In this document: piece by piece, positions 42,401 through 53,172 of the stretch
How positions within the stretch are numbered: the first letter of the stretch is position 1
Layout of the letters: each line of letters opens with the position of its first letter
Assembly: GCA_964036195.1 (NCBI GenBank)
Contig: OZ038459.1
Coordinates: 23,557,206 to 23,621,205 of the forward strand
DNA length: 64,000 nucleotides
Direction of reading: 5' to 3'
Source of the DNA: Sphaerolaimus hirsutus
Taxonomy: Eukaryota; Nematoda; Chromadorea; Monhysterida; Sphaerolaimidae
Program-made: the position numbers and the translations under genes
The notes under the pieces: model-generated
What the model was told of the DNA's origin: nothing
Database searches by the model: none
What the model saw: the letters and a program-made list of their open reading frames with translations, nothing else

Positions 42401-45400
42401 ATGTGAGAGTGAGCAAAATTGTAAATGTGAGAGTGAGCAAAATTGTAAATGTGAGAGTGAGCAAAATTGTAAATGTGAGAGTGCGCGAAGCTGCAAATGT
42501 GAGAGTTCGCGAAACTGCAAATGTGAGAGTGAGCAAAATGGTAAATGTGAGAGTGAGCAAAATGGTAAATGTGAGAGTGAGCAAAATGGTAAATGTGAGA
42601 GTGAGCAAAATTGTAAATGTGAGAGAGAGTGATCAAAATAGAAAGTGTAAATTGTAAATGTGAGAGTGCGCGAAGCTGCAAATGTGAGAGTTCGCGAAAC
42701 TGCAAATGTGAGAGTGAGCAAAATGGTAAATGTGAGAGTGAGCAAAATGGTAAATGTGAGAGTGAGCAAAATTGTAAATGTGAGAGAGAGTGATCAAAAT
42801 AGAAAGTGTAAATTGTAAATGTGAGAGTGCGCGAAGCTGCAAATGTGAGAGTGCGCGAAACTGCAAATGTGAGAGTGAGCAAAATGGTAAATGTGAGAGT
42901 GAGCAAAATTGTAAATGTGAGAGTGCGCGAAGCTGCAAATGTGAGAGTGAGCAAAATGGTAAATGTGAGAGTGAGCAAAATTGTAAATGTGAGAGTGCGC
43001 GAAGCTGCAAATGTGAGAGTGAGCAAAATGGTAAATGTGAGAGTGAGCAAAATTGTAAATGTGAGAGTGCGCAAAGCTGCAAATGTGAGAGTGCGCAAAA
43101 CTGCAAATGTGCAAAGTTGACATTGACACCAAATGTCAACTGGTGCCGATCCCGATTCAAAGCTTGCTGACGAGTGGACAAACGACATTCAAACGCAATC
43201 TTTGAATTTGGAACGGAACCAGTTGACATTTGGTGTCAATGTCAACTAGCGTGTGTAGGGCCATAGCTCCCCGCACTGGATTCACAGGTAGATGGTGTTC
43301 CTGGATTGGATGTGCCGGCGGCACACGTGGCAGACGTGCATGCGCCGGGCACATGTGAATTGGTGAAGTTAATTAAATGTGAGAGTGCGCGAAGCTACAA
43401 ATGTGAGAGTGAGCAAAATGGTAAATGTGAGAGTGAGCAAAATGGTAAATGTGAGAGTGAGCAAAATTGTAAATGTGAGAGAGAGTGATCAAAATAGAAA
43501 GTGTAAATTGTAAATGTGAGAGTGCGCGAAGCTGCAAATGTGAGAGTGCGCGAAACTGCAAATGTGAGAGTGAGCAAAATGGTAAATGTGAGAGTGAGCA
43601 AAATTTTAAATGTGAGAGTGCGCGAAGCTGCAAATGTGAGAGTGCGCGAAACTGCAAATGTGAGAGTGAGCAAAATTGTAAATGTGAGAGTGCGCGAAGC
43701 TGCAAATGTGAGAGTGCGCGAAACTGCAAATGTGAGAGTGAGCAAAATGGTAAATGTGAGAGTGAGCAAAATTGTAAATGTGAGAGTGCGCGAAGCTGCA
43801 AATGTGAGAGTGAGCAAAATGGTAAATGTGAGAGTGAGCAAAATTGTAAATGTGAGAGTGCGCGAAGCTGCAAATGTGAGAGTGAGCAAAATGGTAAATG
43901 TGAGAGTGAGCAAAATTGTAAATGTGAGAGTGCGCAAAGCTGCAAATGTGAGAGTGCGCAAAACTGCAAATGTGCAAAGTTGACATTGACACCAAATGTC
44001 AACTGGTGCCGATCCCGATTCAAAGCTTGCTGACGAGTGGACAAACGACATTCAAACGCAATCTTTGAATTTGGAACGGAACCAGTTGACATTTGGTGTC
44101 AATGTCAACTAGCGTGTGTAGGGCCATAGCTCCCCGCACTGGATTCACAGGTAGATGGTGTTCCTGGATTGGATGTGCCGGCGGCACACGTGGCAGACGT
44201 GCATGCGCCGGGCACATGTGAATTAGTGAAGTTAATTAAATGTGAGAGTGCGCGAAGCTACAAATGTGAGAGTGAGCAAAATGGTAAATGTGAGAGTGAG
44301 CAAAATGGTAAATGTGAGAGTGAGCAAAATTGTAAATGTGAGAGAGAGTGATCAAAATAGAAAGTGTAAATTGTAAATGTGAGAGTGCGCGAAGCTGCAA
44401 ATGTGAGAGTTCGCGAAACTGCAAATGTGAGAGTGAGCAAAATGGTAAATGTGAGAGTGAGCAAAATGGTAAATGTGAGAGTGAGCAAAATTGTAAATGT
44501 GAGAGAGAGTGATCAAAATAGAAAGTGTAAATTGTAAATGTGAGAGTGAGCAAAATTTTAAATGTGAGAGTGCGCGAAGCTGCAAATGTGAGAGTGCGCG
44601 AAACTGCAAATGTGAGAGTGAGCAAAATTGTAAATGTGAGAGTGCGCGAAGCTGCAAATGTGAGAGTGCGCGAAACTGCAAATGTGAGAGTGAGCAAAAT
44701 GGTAAATGTGAGAGTGAGCAAAATTGTAAATGTGAGAGTGCGCGAAGCTGCAAATGTGAGAGTGAGCAAAATGGTAAATGTGAGAGTGAGCAAAATTGTA
44801 AATGTGAGAGTGCGCGAAGCTGCAAATGTGAGAGTGAGCAAAATGGTAAATGTGAGAGTGAGCAAAATTGTAAATGTGAGAGTGCGCAAAGCTGCAAATG
44901 TGAGAGTGCGCAAAACTGCAAATGTGCAAAGTTGACATTGACACCAAATGTCAACTGGTGCCGATCCCGATTCAAAGCTTGCTGACGAGTGGACAAACGA
45001 CATTCAAACGCAATCTTTGAATTTGGAACGGAACCAGTTGACATTTGGTGTCAATGTCAACTAGCGTGTGTAGGGCCATAGCTCCCCGCACTGGATTCAC
45101 AGGTAGATGGTGTTCCTGGATTGGATGTGCCGGCGGCACACGTGGCAGACGTGCATGCGCCGGGCACATGTGAATTAGTGAAGTTAATTAAATGTGAGAG
45201 TGCGCGAAGCTACAAATGTGAGAGTGAGCAAAATGGTAAATGTGAGAGTGAGCAAAATGGTAAATGTGAGAGTGAGCAAAATTGTAAATGTGAGAGAGAG
45301 TGATCAAAATAGAAAGTGTAAATTGTAAATGTGAGAGTGCGCGAAGCTGCAAATGTGAGAGTGCGCGAAACTGCAAATGTGAGAGTGAGCAAAATGGTAA

Positions 45401-45900
45401 ATGTGAGAGTGAGCAAAATTTTAAATGTGAGAGTGCGCGAAGCTGCAAATGTGAGAGTGCGCGAAACTGCAAATGTGAGAGTGAGCAAAATTGTAAATGT
45501 GAGAGTGCGCGAAGCTGCAAATGTGAGAGTGCGCGAAACTGCAAATGTGAGAGTGAGCAAAATGGTAAATGTGAGAGTGAGCAAAATTGTAAATGTGAGA
45601 GTGCGCGAAGCTGCAAATGTGAGAGTGAGCAAAATGGTAAATGTGAGAGTGAGCAAAATTGTAAATGTGAGAGTGCGCGAAGCTGCAAATGTGAGAGTGA
45701 GCAAAATGGTAAATGTGAGAGTGAGCAAAATTGTAAATGTGAGAGTGCGCAAAGCTGCAAATGTGAGAGTGCGCAAAACTGCAAATGTGCAAAGTTGACA
45801 TTGACACCAAATGTCAACTGGTGCCGATCCCGATTCAAAGCTTGCTGACGAGTGGACAAACGACATTCAAACGCAATCTTTGAATTTGGAACGGAACCAG
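36449..45900. repeat. 4.7-kb tandem segmental duplication
   Basis: 36449-41171 is repeated from 41172 with an offset of 4724 bases, including the unique AT-rich part (36960-37290 against 41684-42014) and the arrays. Differences are few (for example AATTAGTGAAG/AATTGGTGAAG near 43358). A deletion of about 233 bases near 44.5 kb changes the offset to 4491. It is either a very recent duplication or partly an assembly effect of the repeats. Confidence 0.85.
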
Positions 45901-47615
45901 TTGACATTTGGTGTCAATGTCAACTAGCGTGTGTAGGGCCATAGCTCCCCGCACTGGATTCACAGGTAGATGGTGTTCCTGGATTGGATGTGCCGGCGGC
46001 ACACGTTGCAGACGTGCATGCGCCGGGCACATGTGAATTAGTGAAGTTAATTAAATGTGAGAGTGCGCGAAGCTACAAATGTGAGAGTGAGCAAAATGGT
46101 AAATGTGAGAGTGAGCAAAATGGTAAATGTGAGAGTGAGCAAAATTGTAAATGTGAGAGAGAGTGATCAAAATAGAAAGTGTAAATTGTAAATGTGAGAG
46201 TGCGCGAAGCTGCAAATGTGAGAGTTCGCGAAACTGCAAATGTGAGAGTGAGCAAAATGGTAAATGTGAGAGTGAGCAAAATGGTAAATGTGAGAGTGAG
46301 CAAAATTGTAAATGTGAGAGAGAGTGATCAAAATAGAAAGTGTAAATTGTAAATGTGAGAGTGCGCGAAGCTGCAAATGTGAGAGTGCGCGAAACTGCAA
46401 ATGTGAGAGTGAGCAAAATGGTAAATGTGAGAGTGAGCAAAATTTTAAATGTGAGAGTGCGCGAAGCTGCAAATGTGAGAGTGCGCGAAACTGCAAATGT
46501 GAGAGTGAGCAAAATTGTAAATGTGAGAGTGCGCGAAGCTGCAAATGTGAGAGTGCGCGAAACTGCAAATGTGAGAGTGAGCAAAATGGTAAATGTGAGA
46601 GTGAGCAAAATTGTAAATGTGAGAGTGCGCGAAGCTGCAAATGTGAGAGTGAGCAAAATGGTAAATGTGAGAGTGAGCAAAATTGTAAATGTGAGAGTGC
46701 GCGAAGCTGCAAATGTGAGAGTGAGCAAAATGGTAAATGTGAGAGTGAGCAAAATTGTAAATGTGAGAGTGCGCAAAGCTGCAAATGTGAGAGTGCGCAA
46801 AACTGCAAATGTGCAAAGTTGACATTGACACCAAATGTCAACTGGTGCCGATCCCGATTCAAAGCTTGCTGACGAGTGGACAAACGACATTCAAACGCAA
46901 TCTTTGAATTTGGAACGGAACCAGTTGACATTTGGTGTCGATGTCAACTAGCGTGTGTAGGGCCATAGCTCCCCGCACTGGATTCACAGGTAGATGGTGT
47001 TCCTGGATTGGATGTGCCGGCGGCACACGTGGCAGACGTGCATGCGCCGGGCACATGTGAATTAGTGAAGTTAATTAAATGTGAGAGTGCGCGAAGCTAC
47101 AAATGTGAGAGTGAGCAAAATTGTAAATGTGAGAGTGAGCAAAATTGTAAATGTGAGAGTGAGCAAAATTGTAAATGTGAGAGTGCGCGAAGCTGCAAAT
47201 GTGAGAGTGCGTGAAACTGCAAATGTGAGAGTGCGCGAAACTGCAAATGTGAGAGTGAGCAAAATGGTAAATGTGAAAGTGAGCAAAATTGTAAATGTGA
47301 GAGTGCGCGAAGCTGCAAATGTGAGAGTGAGCAAAATGGTAAATGTGAGAATGAGCAAAATTGTAAATGTGAGAGAGAGTGATCAAAATAGAAAGTAAAT
47401 TGTAAATGTGAGAGTGTGCAAAGCTGCAAATGTGAGAGTGCACAAAACTGCAAATGTGAGAGTGAGCAAAATGGTAAATGTGAGTGAGGAAAATAGTAAA
47501 TTGTAAATGTGAGAGTGGGCGAAGCTGCAAATGTGAGAGTGCGCAAAACTGCAAATGTGAGAGTGAGCAAAATGGTAAATGTGAGAGTGAGCAAAAAGTA
47601 AATGTGAGAGTTAGC
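37536..47615. repeat. 24-bp minisatellite with higher-order structure
   Basis: The unit is AAATGTGAGAGTGAGCAAAA plus four bases, with variants GTGCGCGAAGCTGC and GTGCGCGAAACTGC. Because 24 is divisible by 3 and the unit has no stop, long frames are open on both strands; these are not genes. Arrays alternate with a composite module (below). Short blocks of the same unit recur at 50240-50390, 50740-50930, 51895-52065 and in the right palindrome arm (62806-63015, 63540-63750). Confidence 0.9.
38392..47059. repeat. Eight copies of a TTGACA-MITE plus RING-exon-fragment module
   Basis: Each module has a TTGACA-type MITE (about 147 bases, starting GTTGACATTGACACC) followed by a 94-base fragment of the RING exon at 47659-47811 in reverse orientation. 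Fragments start at 38540, 39403, 40588, 43264, 44127, 45079, 45942 and 46966. Each retains the last 23 or so codons (minus strand, TCARRMHVCHVCRR to IYL and stop), with TGA where the intact exon has TAA. They are followed by GAATTAGTGAAGTTAATT and the next array. Confidence 0.85.
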
Positions 47616-47658
47616 AAAAGCAACTAACGTGCACCGGCTATAGCTCCCCACACTGGAT

Positions 47659-47811
47659 TTACAGGTAGATGGTGTTCCTGGATTGGATGTGCCGGCGGCA
47701 CACGTGGCAGACGTGGATGCGCCGGGCACATGTGTCACATGCGGTGTGGCTGCACTGGAACATGACCCTGATCGGCTCGTCCATGCAGATGGCGCACTTG
47801 ATGCTGGGCGT
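47659..47811 (-). CDS. Terminal RING exon of a Mind-bomb-type E3 ligase (partial gene)
   Basis: On the minus strand, after acceptor CCAAATCAG (47812-47820), 50 codons run to TAA at 47659-47661. They encode a C3HC4 RING with spacing C-x2-C-x10-C-x-H-x2-C-x2-C-x6-C-x2-C (KCAICMDEPIRVMFQCSH, TACDTCARRIHVCHVC) and end RNTIYL. The spacing and a RING at the extreme C terminus fit Mind-bomb ligases; IAP-type or other C-terminal RINGs are alternatives. Upstream exons should lie at higher coordinates on the minus strand, but none is recognisable through the repeats up to 64 kb. The 3' flank merges within about 25 bases into the minisatellite. Confidence 0.68.
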   Translation of the reverse strand, partial: TPSIKCAICMDEPIRVMFQCSHTACDTCARRIHVCHVCRRHIQSRNTIYL

Positions 47812-47837
47812 CTGATTTGGGCATCAAAAGAAATCAA

Positions 47838-48430
47838 CGTGCTAAATCAACCAATTTACAGTTGGCGCTTTTTCAAAATATAAATGAGTTAAATATTGCA
47901 AAATTAGTAAAAACTTTGTAGAAATAGGGGATACATTTATAGAATTCATTGTTTGACATGACATATTTAGGTATTTACATATTTCAGTATTGAGGTGTTG
48001 TCATCGCCGACATGAGAATATATTTGTCATTTTTTGTACGTTGATTGCATTTTTGAGTGCGAGATTATTGAAGAGTTGTTAAAAGTATCAAAAATTTTTC
48101 AAAGTATACGTAAACATAAAGTATTTATTTAGGTATTTATCCCTCGAGAATACGTCCATATTATTATACAGCATGTTATTACATTTGCACAAAATGCTCA
48201 TTTTTAGTTTCATGACAAAAATTTCATTTACAGTATTGTTTCTTGACATTTTGTCTGAAATTGAATGGTTTTTAATAACCAAAAGCAGGTTCACTGGTGA
48301 CTCTGGTGCAGAGTTGTTAAAAGTATCAAACTTTTTCTAAGTATACATAAACATAAAGTATTTATTTATTACTCAGCCCTGAGTACAGAAAATGTTAAGT
48401 AAAATTTTATACTTTTACTCATGAGTAAAC
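47838..48430. other. AT-rich non-coding DNA with CAGAGTTG-family fragments
   Basis: 48070-48130 and 48308-48440 carry AGAGTTGTTAAAAGTATC and AAACATAAAGTATTTATTT, fragments of the family at 30702. No exon was recognised. Confidence 0.45.
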
Positions 48431-48439
48431 ATGAGTAAA

Positions 48440-49950
48440 ATACTTTTTGAACTGGAGAAATGGAGAATCTGATACTGTGCTAAAATGGAGAATCTGAGAC
48501 TGTGTGAAATGGAGAATCTGAGACTGTGCGAAATGGAGAATCTGAGACTGTGCTAAAATGAAGAATCTGAGACTGTAAGAAATGAAGAATCTGAGACTGT
48601 GTGAAATGGAGAATCTGAGACTGTGCGAAATAGAGAATCTGAGACTGTGTGAAATGGAGAATCTGATACTGTGCTAAAAGGAAGAATCTGAGACTGTGTG
48701 AGATGGAGAATCTGATACTGTGCTAAAAGGAAGAATCTGAGACTGTGTGAAATGAAGAATCTGAGACTGTAAGAAATGAAGAATCTGAGACTGTGTGAAA
48801 TGGAGAATCTGAGACTGTGCGAAATGGAGAATCTGAGACTGTGCTAAAAGGAAGAATCTGAGACTGTGCGAAATGAAGAATCTGAGACTGTAAGAAATGA
48901 AGAATCTGAGACTGTGTGAAATGGAGAATCTGATACTGTGCGAAATGGAGAATCTGAGACTGTGCTAAAAGGAAGAATCTGAGACTGTGCGAAATGAAGA
49001 ATCTGAGACTGTAAGAAATGAAGAATCTGAGACTGTGTGAAATGGAGAATCTGAGACTGTGCGAAATGGAGAATCTGAGACTGTGCTAAAAGGAAGAATC
49101 TGAGACTGTGCGAAATGAAGAATCTGAGACTGTGCAAAATGGAGAATCTGAGACTGTGCGAAATGGAGAATCTGAGACTGTGCTAAAAGAAAGAATCTAA
49201 GACTGTGGGAAATGAAGAATCTGAGACTGTGTGAAATGAAGAATCTGAGACTGTGCAAAATGAAGAATCTGAAGCTGTGCAAAATGGAGCATCTGACACT
49301 GTGAAGTGTGAGGATCTGAGACTGCGTGAAATGAAGAATCTGAGACAGTGCTAAAAGGAAGAATCTGAGACTGTGTGAAATGAAGAGTCTGAGACTGTAA
49401 GAAATGAAGAATCTGAGACTGTGAAGTAGGGCTCAAACTCGACTCGACTTGACTCGACTGGACTCATGACTCGAGGGTAAAACAGGATACCAACTTGACT
49501 CGTCTGACTCGACTGGAAAAATTTGGCCCAAACTTGACACTCTAGGTTTTTGCCTTACTCGACTCAAAATTTTGGCAAATTTTGAGTCAGGGTTATCTGA
49601 GACTGCGTGAAATGGAGAATCTGAGACTGTGCGAAATGGAGAATCTGAGACTGTGCTAAAATGGAGAATCTGAGACTGCGTGAAATGGAGAATCTGAGAC
49701 TGTGCGAAATGGAGAACCTGAGACTGTGCTAAAATGAAGAATCTGAGACTGTGTGAAATGGAGAATCTGAGACTGTGCGAAATAGAGAATCTGAGACTGT
49801 GCAAAATGGAGAATCTGATACTGTGCTAAAATGGAGAATCTGAGACTGTGCAAAATGGAGAATCTGAGACTGTGCAAAATGGAGAATCTGAGACTGTGCA
49901 AAATGGAGAATCTGAGACTGTGTAAAATGGAGAATCTGAGAGAAATGGAG
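48440..49950. repeat. Second minisatellite, 24-bp unit AAATGGAGAATCTGAGACTG
   Basis: Over 55 imperfect copies of AAATGGAGAATCTGAGACTG plus four bases, with variants AAATGAAG and TAAAAGGAAG. Open frames follow from the period divisible by 3. Interrupted at 49427-49594 by a TAGGGCTCAAACTCGAC element that lacks its right end. Confidence 0.88.
49427..49594. mobile_element. Truncated hAT-type GACTCGAGTC element in the minisatellite
   Basis: Left end TAGGGCTCAAACTCGACTC, then degenerate GACTCGACT words; the right end breaks off at GAGTCAGGGTT. Related to 26399-27445. Confidence 0.6.
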
Positions 49951-51038
49951 ACTGCTAACTTAAGTATTTTAGTTACTTAAGTATTTTTAGCCACTTTTAA
50001 AGTTTTTTTTGTTGTAAAAATATTGCATATATGTTATTTATGTGGTTTTATTACATGTTACATGTGAAATGTGAGAGTGCTCAAAACGTGACACTTCCAA
50101 ATTCATACTTCATCTGTCTTTTTTTGCTTATTTTCAGCTATTCTGGACATTTGCACAAAATGCTAATTTTCACACTTTGATGACCTATGACTGATGTACA
50201 GTAGGTATTAAAAGTGAATTTGTGAAGTGAAGTGTATAAAATGTGAGAGTGAGCAAAGCTGCAAATGTGAGAGTGAGCAAAATGGTAAATGTGAGAATGA
50301 GCAAAATGGTAAACATAGGGGGGAGTTGTTTGAGGAAAGGGGGCAAAATGGTAAATGTGAGAGTGATCAAGATGGTTAATGTGAGAGTGAGTGAAATGTA
50401 AGAAGCTTGATTTGTGACATGTAACATTAGCAGAAAATGTTAACTTTCCCAATTTGAAGTGAATTATTTATATTATGTTTCTCATTTTGCGCCACTTTTA
50501 AAGGGTTTTTTTGTAAAAATATTGAAGTGCTGTTATTAAATGTTACGCGCATCATGTGAGAGTGCACAAAACATGACACTTCCAAATTCATACTTCATCT
50601 GTTTTTATGCTTATTTTCAGCTATTCTTGACATTTGCACAAAATGCTAATTTTCACACTTTGATGACCTATGACTCACTTACAGTAGGTATTAAAAGTGA
50701 ATTTGTGAAGTTAAGTGAATTAGTGAAGTTAATTAAATGTGAGAGTGCTCGAAGCTGCAAATGTGAGAGTGAGGACAATGGTAAACATATGGGGTAGTTG
50801 TGTGAGGGAAGGGGGCAAAATGGTAAATGTGAGAGTGAGCAAAATGGTAAACATGGAGGTAATTGTGTGAGGGAAGGGGGTCAAATGGTAAATGTGAGAG
50901 TGAGCACTTAAATCTTGAATGTGAGAGTGAGTGAAATGTAAGAAGCTTGTTTTGTGAATGTTTGAGTGCGCAAAATGTACAAAACGACAATAATAAACAT
51001 ACAGTGCGCGAAATGTCATCAGGGGGCAGTCCCAAGCC

Positions 51039-51435
51039 CGCAGCCCCCCCCTCCCGGGTCGAGACCAGAAAGTGACCGGAAAATGCGACTTTTTCAACGT
51101 CAGCGTAAAAAATTTTGCGCGCAAGCGCGCATTCTTCACCACACATAGGGTATTATCATCAGATTTGCTTCATGTGGTCGCAAATCGCTATAAATACACT
51201 CAATGTTGTGCTTTTTGCTGTTTTGTATGTATATTTACATACATATACAGCGTTCCATGGCGCTGGCGCCAACGCCAATGGCGCCATGGCGTGGCGCCTA
51301 CAAATGGCGCCAGCGCCATGGCGCCATTCCGCCACTATGTAGCTAAAATTTTAGGGGGGGGGCTGAGCCCCCCCCCTCGCCGGCCTCCGTAAACAAGCAG
51401 CCCCCCCCCGCTCAAAAATCCTGGATACGTCCCTG
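51039..51435. mobile_element. hAT-type MITE (CAGGG family), left end lost, present in one arm only
   Basis: Right end CCTGGATACGTCCCTG followed by GTAAAGTG; body as in 12994-13437. The mirror site in the right arm (63430-63450) lacks the element and carries a single GTAAAGTG at the matching place, so this is a filled/empty pair. The left TIR and flank are deleted. Confidence 0.8.
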
Positions 51436-52873
51436 GTAAAGTGTCAAATGTAAAGTCAAATGCGAAGTCAAATGTCAAATGTAAAGTAAAGTGTCAATTG
51501 TGTATCCAAATCTTATTTTTCATATCCAGATCTAATGTTTTTGTATCCAAATCTTATGTCGAAAAGTAATATTTGGATACAAAAACATTATATTTAGATA
51601 TGAAAAAAAAGAAGATTTGGATACACAATTGACACTTGACTTTACACTTTACTTAGCATTTGACACTTGACTTGACATTTATCTGTCAACTGTAGTTAAC
51701 GGTCACCTCATTTCTAGAAAACACAAATGCATTCAAAGCTTATTTATGAGTTTTTGAAGTTTTAAGTGCAAACATGTGTATGCATTTGCAATAGTGATTT
51801 TTGATGTTTTCATAAAAACATGATGTAAATATGATGTTTTAGAAGAAATCGCATCATTTATGCATCATTTTTATGCTTACTTACATATGCACAAAATGGT
51901 AAATGTGAGAGTAAGCCAAATAATAATATAAATGTGAGAGTGAGCAAAATGGTAAATGTGAAAGTGAGCAAAACGGTCAATGTGAGAGTGAGCAAGATGG
52001 TAAATGTGAGAGTGATCAAAATGGTAAATGTGACAGTGAGCAAAATGGTAAATGTGACAGTGAGCAAGATGTGATGTGATGACTTGAGTGAGTGAGTAAA
52101 AAATAAAAACTGATAATAACTTGTGATGCTTCTGATGTTTGCGTGTGCGTGTGCATGTGGGTGTGAAAACTAGTAAAGCAAACAGAAAACTTCACCTCAA
52201 AATTTCACTTCACTTTTCACTTTGCTTTCCACTTCTCATTTCACTTCATGTTTCACTTCTCATTTCACTTCTCACTTGCCATTTCACCTCTCACTTCTCC
52301 ACTTGCGGAACTGGCCCCTGAAGAGATAGTCGCGCCCGCAATATGAGACTTTGATCGTATCCTGGGCAGCCCCAATACAAACTTTGATCGAATCGCGTCG
52401 CATCTCGCCCTCAATATAATTTTTTATCGAATCGCAGCAATACATATTTGAATTAAAGAAAATGAAGGCTTTTTGATTTTTGTATAAAAGATTTATGTCT
52501 CACGCTGGAAGCGTGCCAATATTGATAAAGCATGCGATTTTTGTATAAAAGATGAAAAATTCATTGTTGTGAATAAGTCAACGTATTACGATAAAACAGC
52601 GATGATTTTTTCCAACTTTTTATGAAAATCACATGCTTAAAAAAGTTGGCACGCTTCCAGCGGCAACCACGCGTGCAGGGTGTAAAGTAAATGGAGTATA
52701 CTAGTTTGCGTAGGACCATCGCGTTAAAAAAAATCAAAGTTTCCGTTAACGCACTGTTAGCAAAAAAGAAATTTCCATAGCTATTTTCATTTCTCCCATT
52801 TAATTTATTGTTACGCCCCCTCTGTTGTGCTCGTATTTATTTACATCCTTCCATTTTCATTTCCCCGCAACAG

Positions 52874-53074
52874 AAGTGCGCCACAGCGCGCCAGATGTTT
52901 TTTTCGCTGCCGCGCGGCTGGCGTCAACGAATCTGGGCCGACCTCCGTGCGCCTGAACGGCCGCCCAGCCCCAGCGCCTTAGTCATCCTTATCGTGTGTG
53001 TCAGCATCCGCTTTTTTTGCTTTTTTCACACGCTGGGTGGCGCGGTGGGGTCGTTTCTGTGCTGTTACAACCGG
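52874..53074 (+). CDS. Candidate exon, left palindrome arm, function unknown
   Basis: Acceptor CCGCAACAG, donor GTGCCAGTCCC (left end of an introner-like element); 67 codons, phase 0 on both sides. Contains MFFSLPRGWRQRIWADL and a hydrophobic stretch ALVILIVCVSI. The F-LP...W part vaguely recalls THAP-type zinc fingers, but the CxxC and CxxH ligands are not convincing. It is GC-rich in an AT-rich background, like the proven exons. Kept open in the mirror copy at 59566-59766. Confidence 0.45.
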
Positions 53075-53172
53075 GTGCCAGTCCCAAGCCCTGTAAAGTT
53101 TTGTCAAATGTCGTACAAATTTGTCAATTGTCAGGCAAAGCTCAGTAAAAAAAGGTTTTCTTTTTTTTGTTT
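53075..53172. mobile_element. Introner-like element, 3' half deleted
   Basis: Left end GTGCCAGTCCCAAGCCCTG and the loop GGTTTTCTTTTTTTTG are present; then the sequence jumps to CGTTTTACAATATTTAC. The mirror copy at 59407-59565 keeps both ends, so the acceptor side has been lost in this arm. Confidence 0.7.

Noticed and set aside
37537..47214. Long Cys/Lys/Glu-rich frames (KCESEQNGKCES repeats), metallothionein-like at first sight, and their Ser-His-Leu or Thr-Leu-Thr-Phe mirror frames
   Set aside because: They come from a 24-bp tandem unit without stop codons and are open in several frames on both strands; frames differ only in which stop-free phase is read. No start context, introns or non-repeat sequence supports a gene.
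37536..47615. CRISPR-like regular repeats
   Set aside because: Units are contiguous with no unique spacers, and the window is eukaryotic.
48844..49901. Frames rich in SDSSFRTVSDS or QSQILHFAQ
   Set aside because: Read-through of the second 24-bp minisatellite, same reasoning.
52874..53074. THAP zinc-finger assignment for the candidate exon
   Set aside because: The F-LP...W part is suggestive, but the required Cys and His ligands are not in convincing positions.
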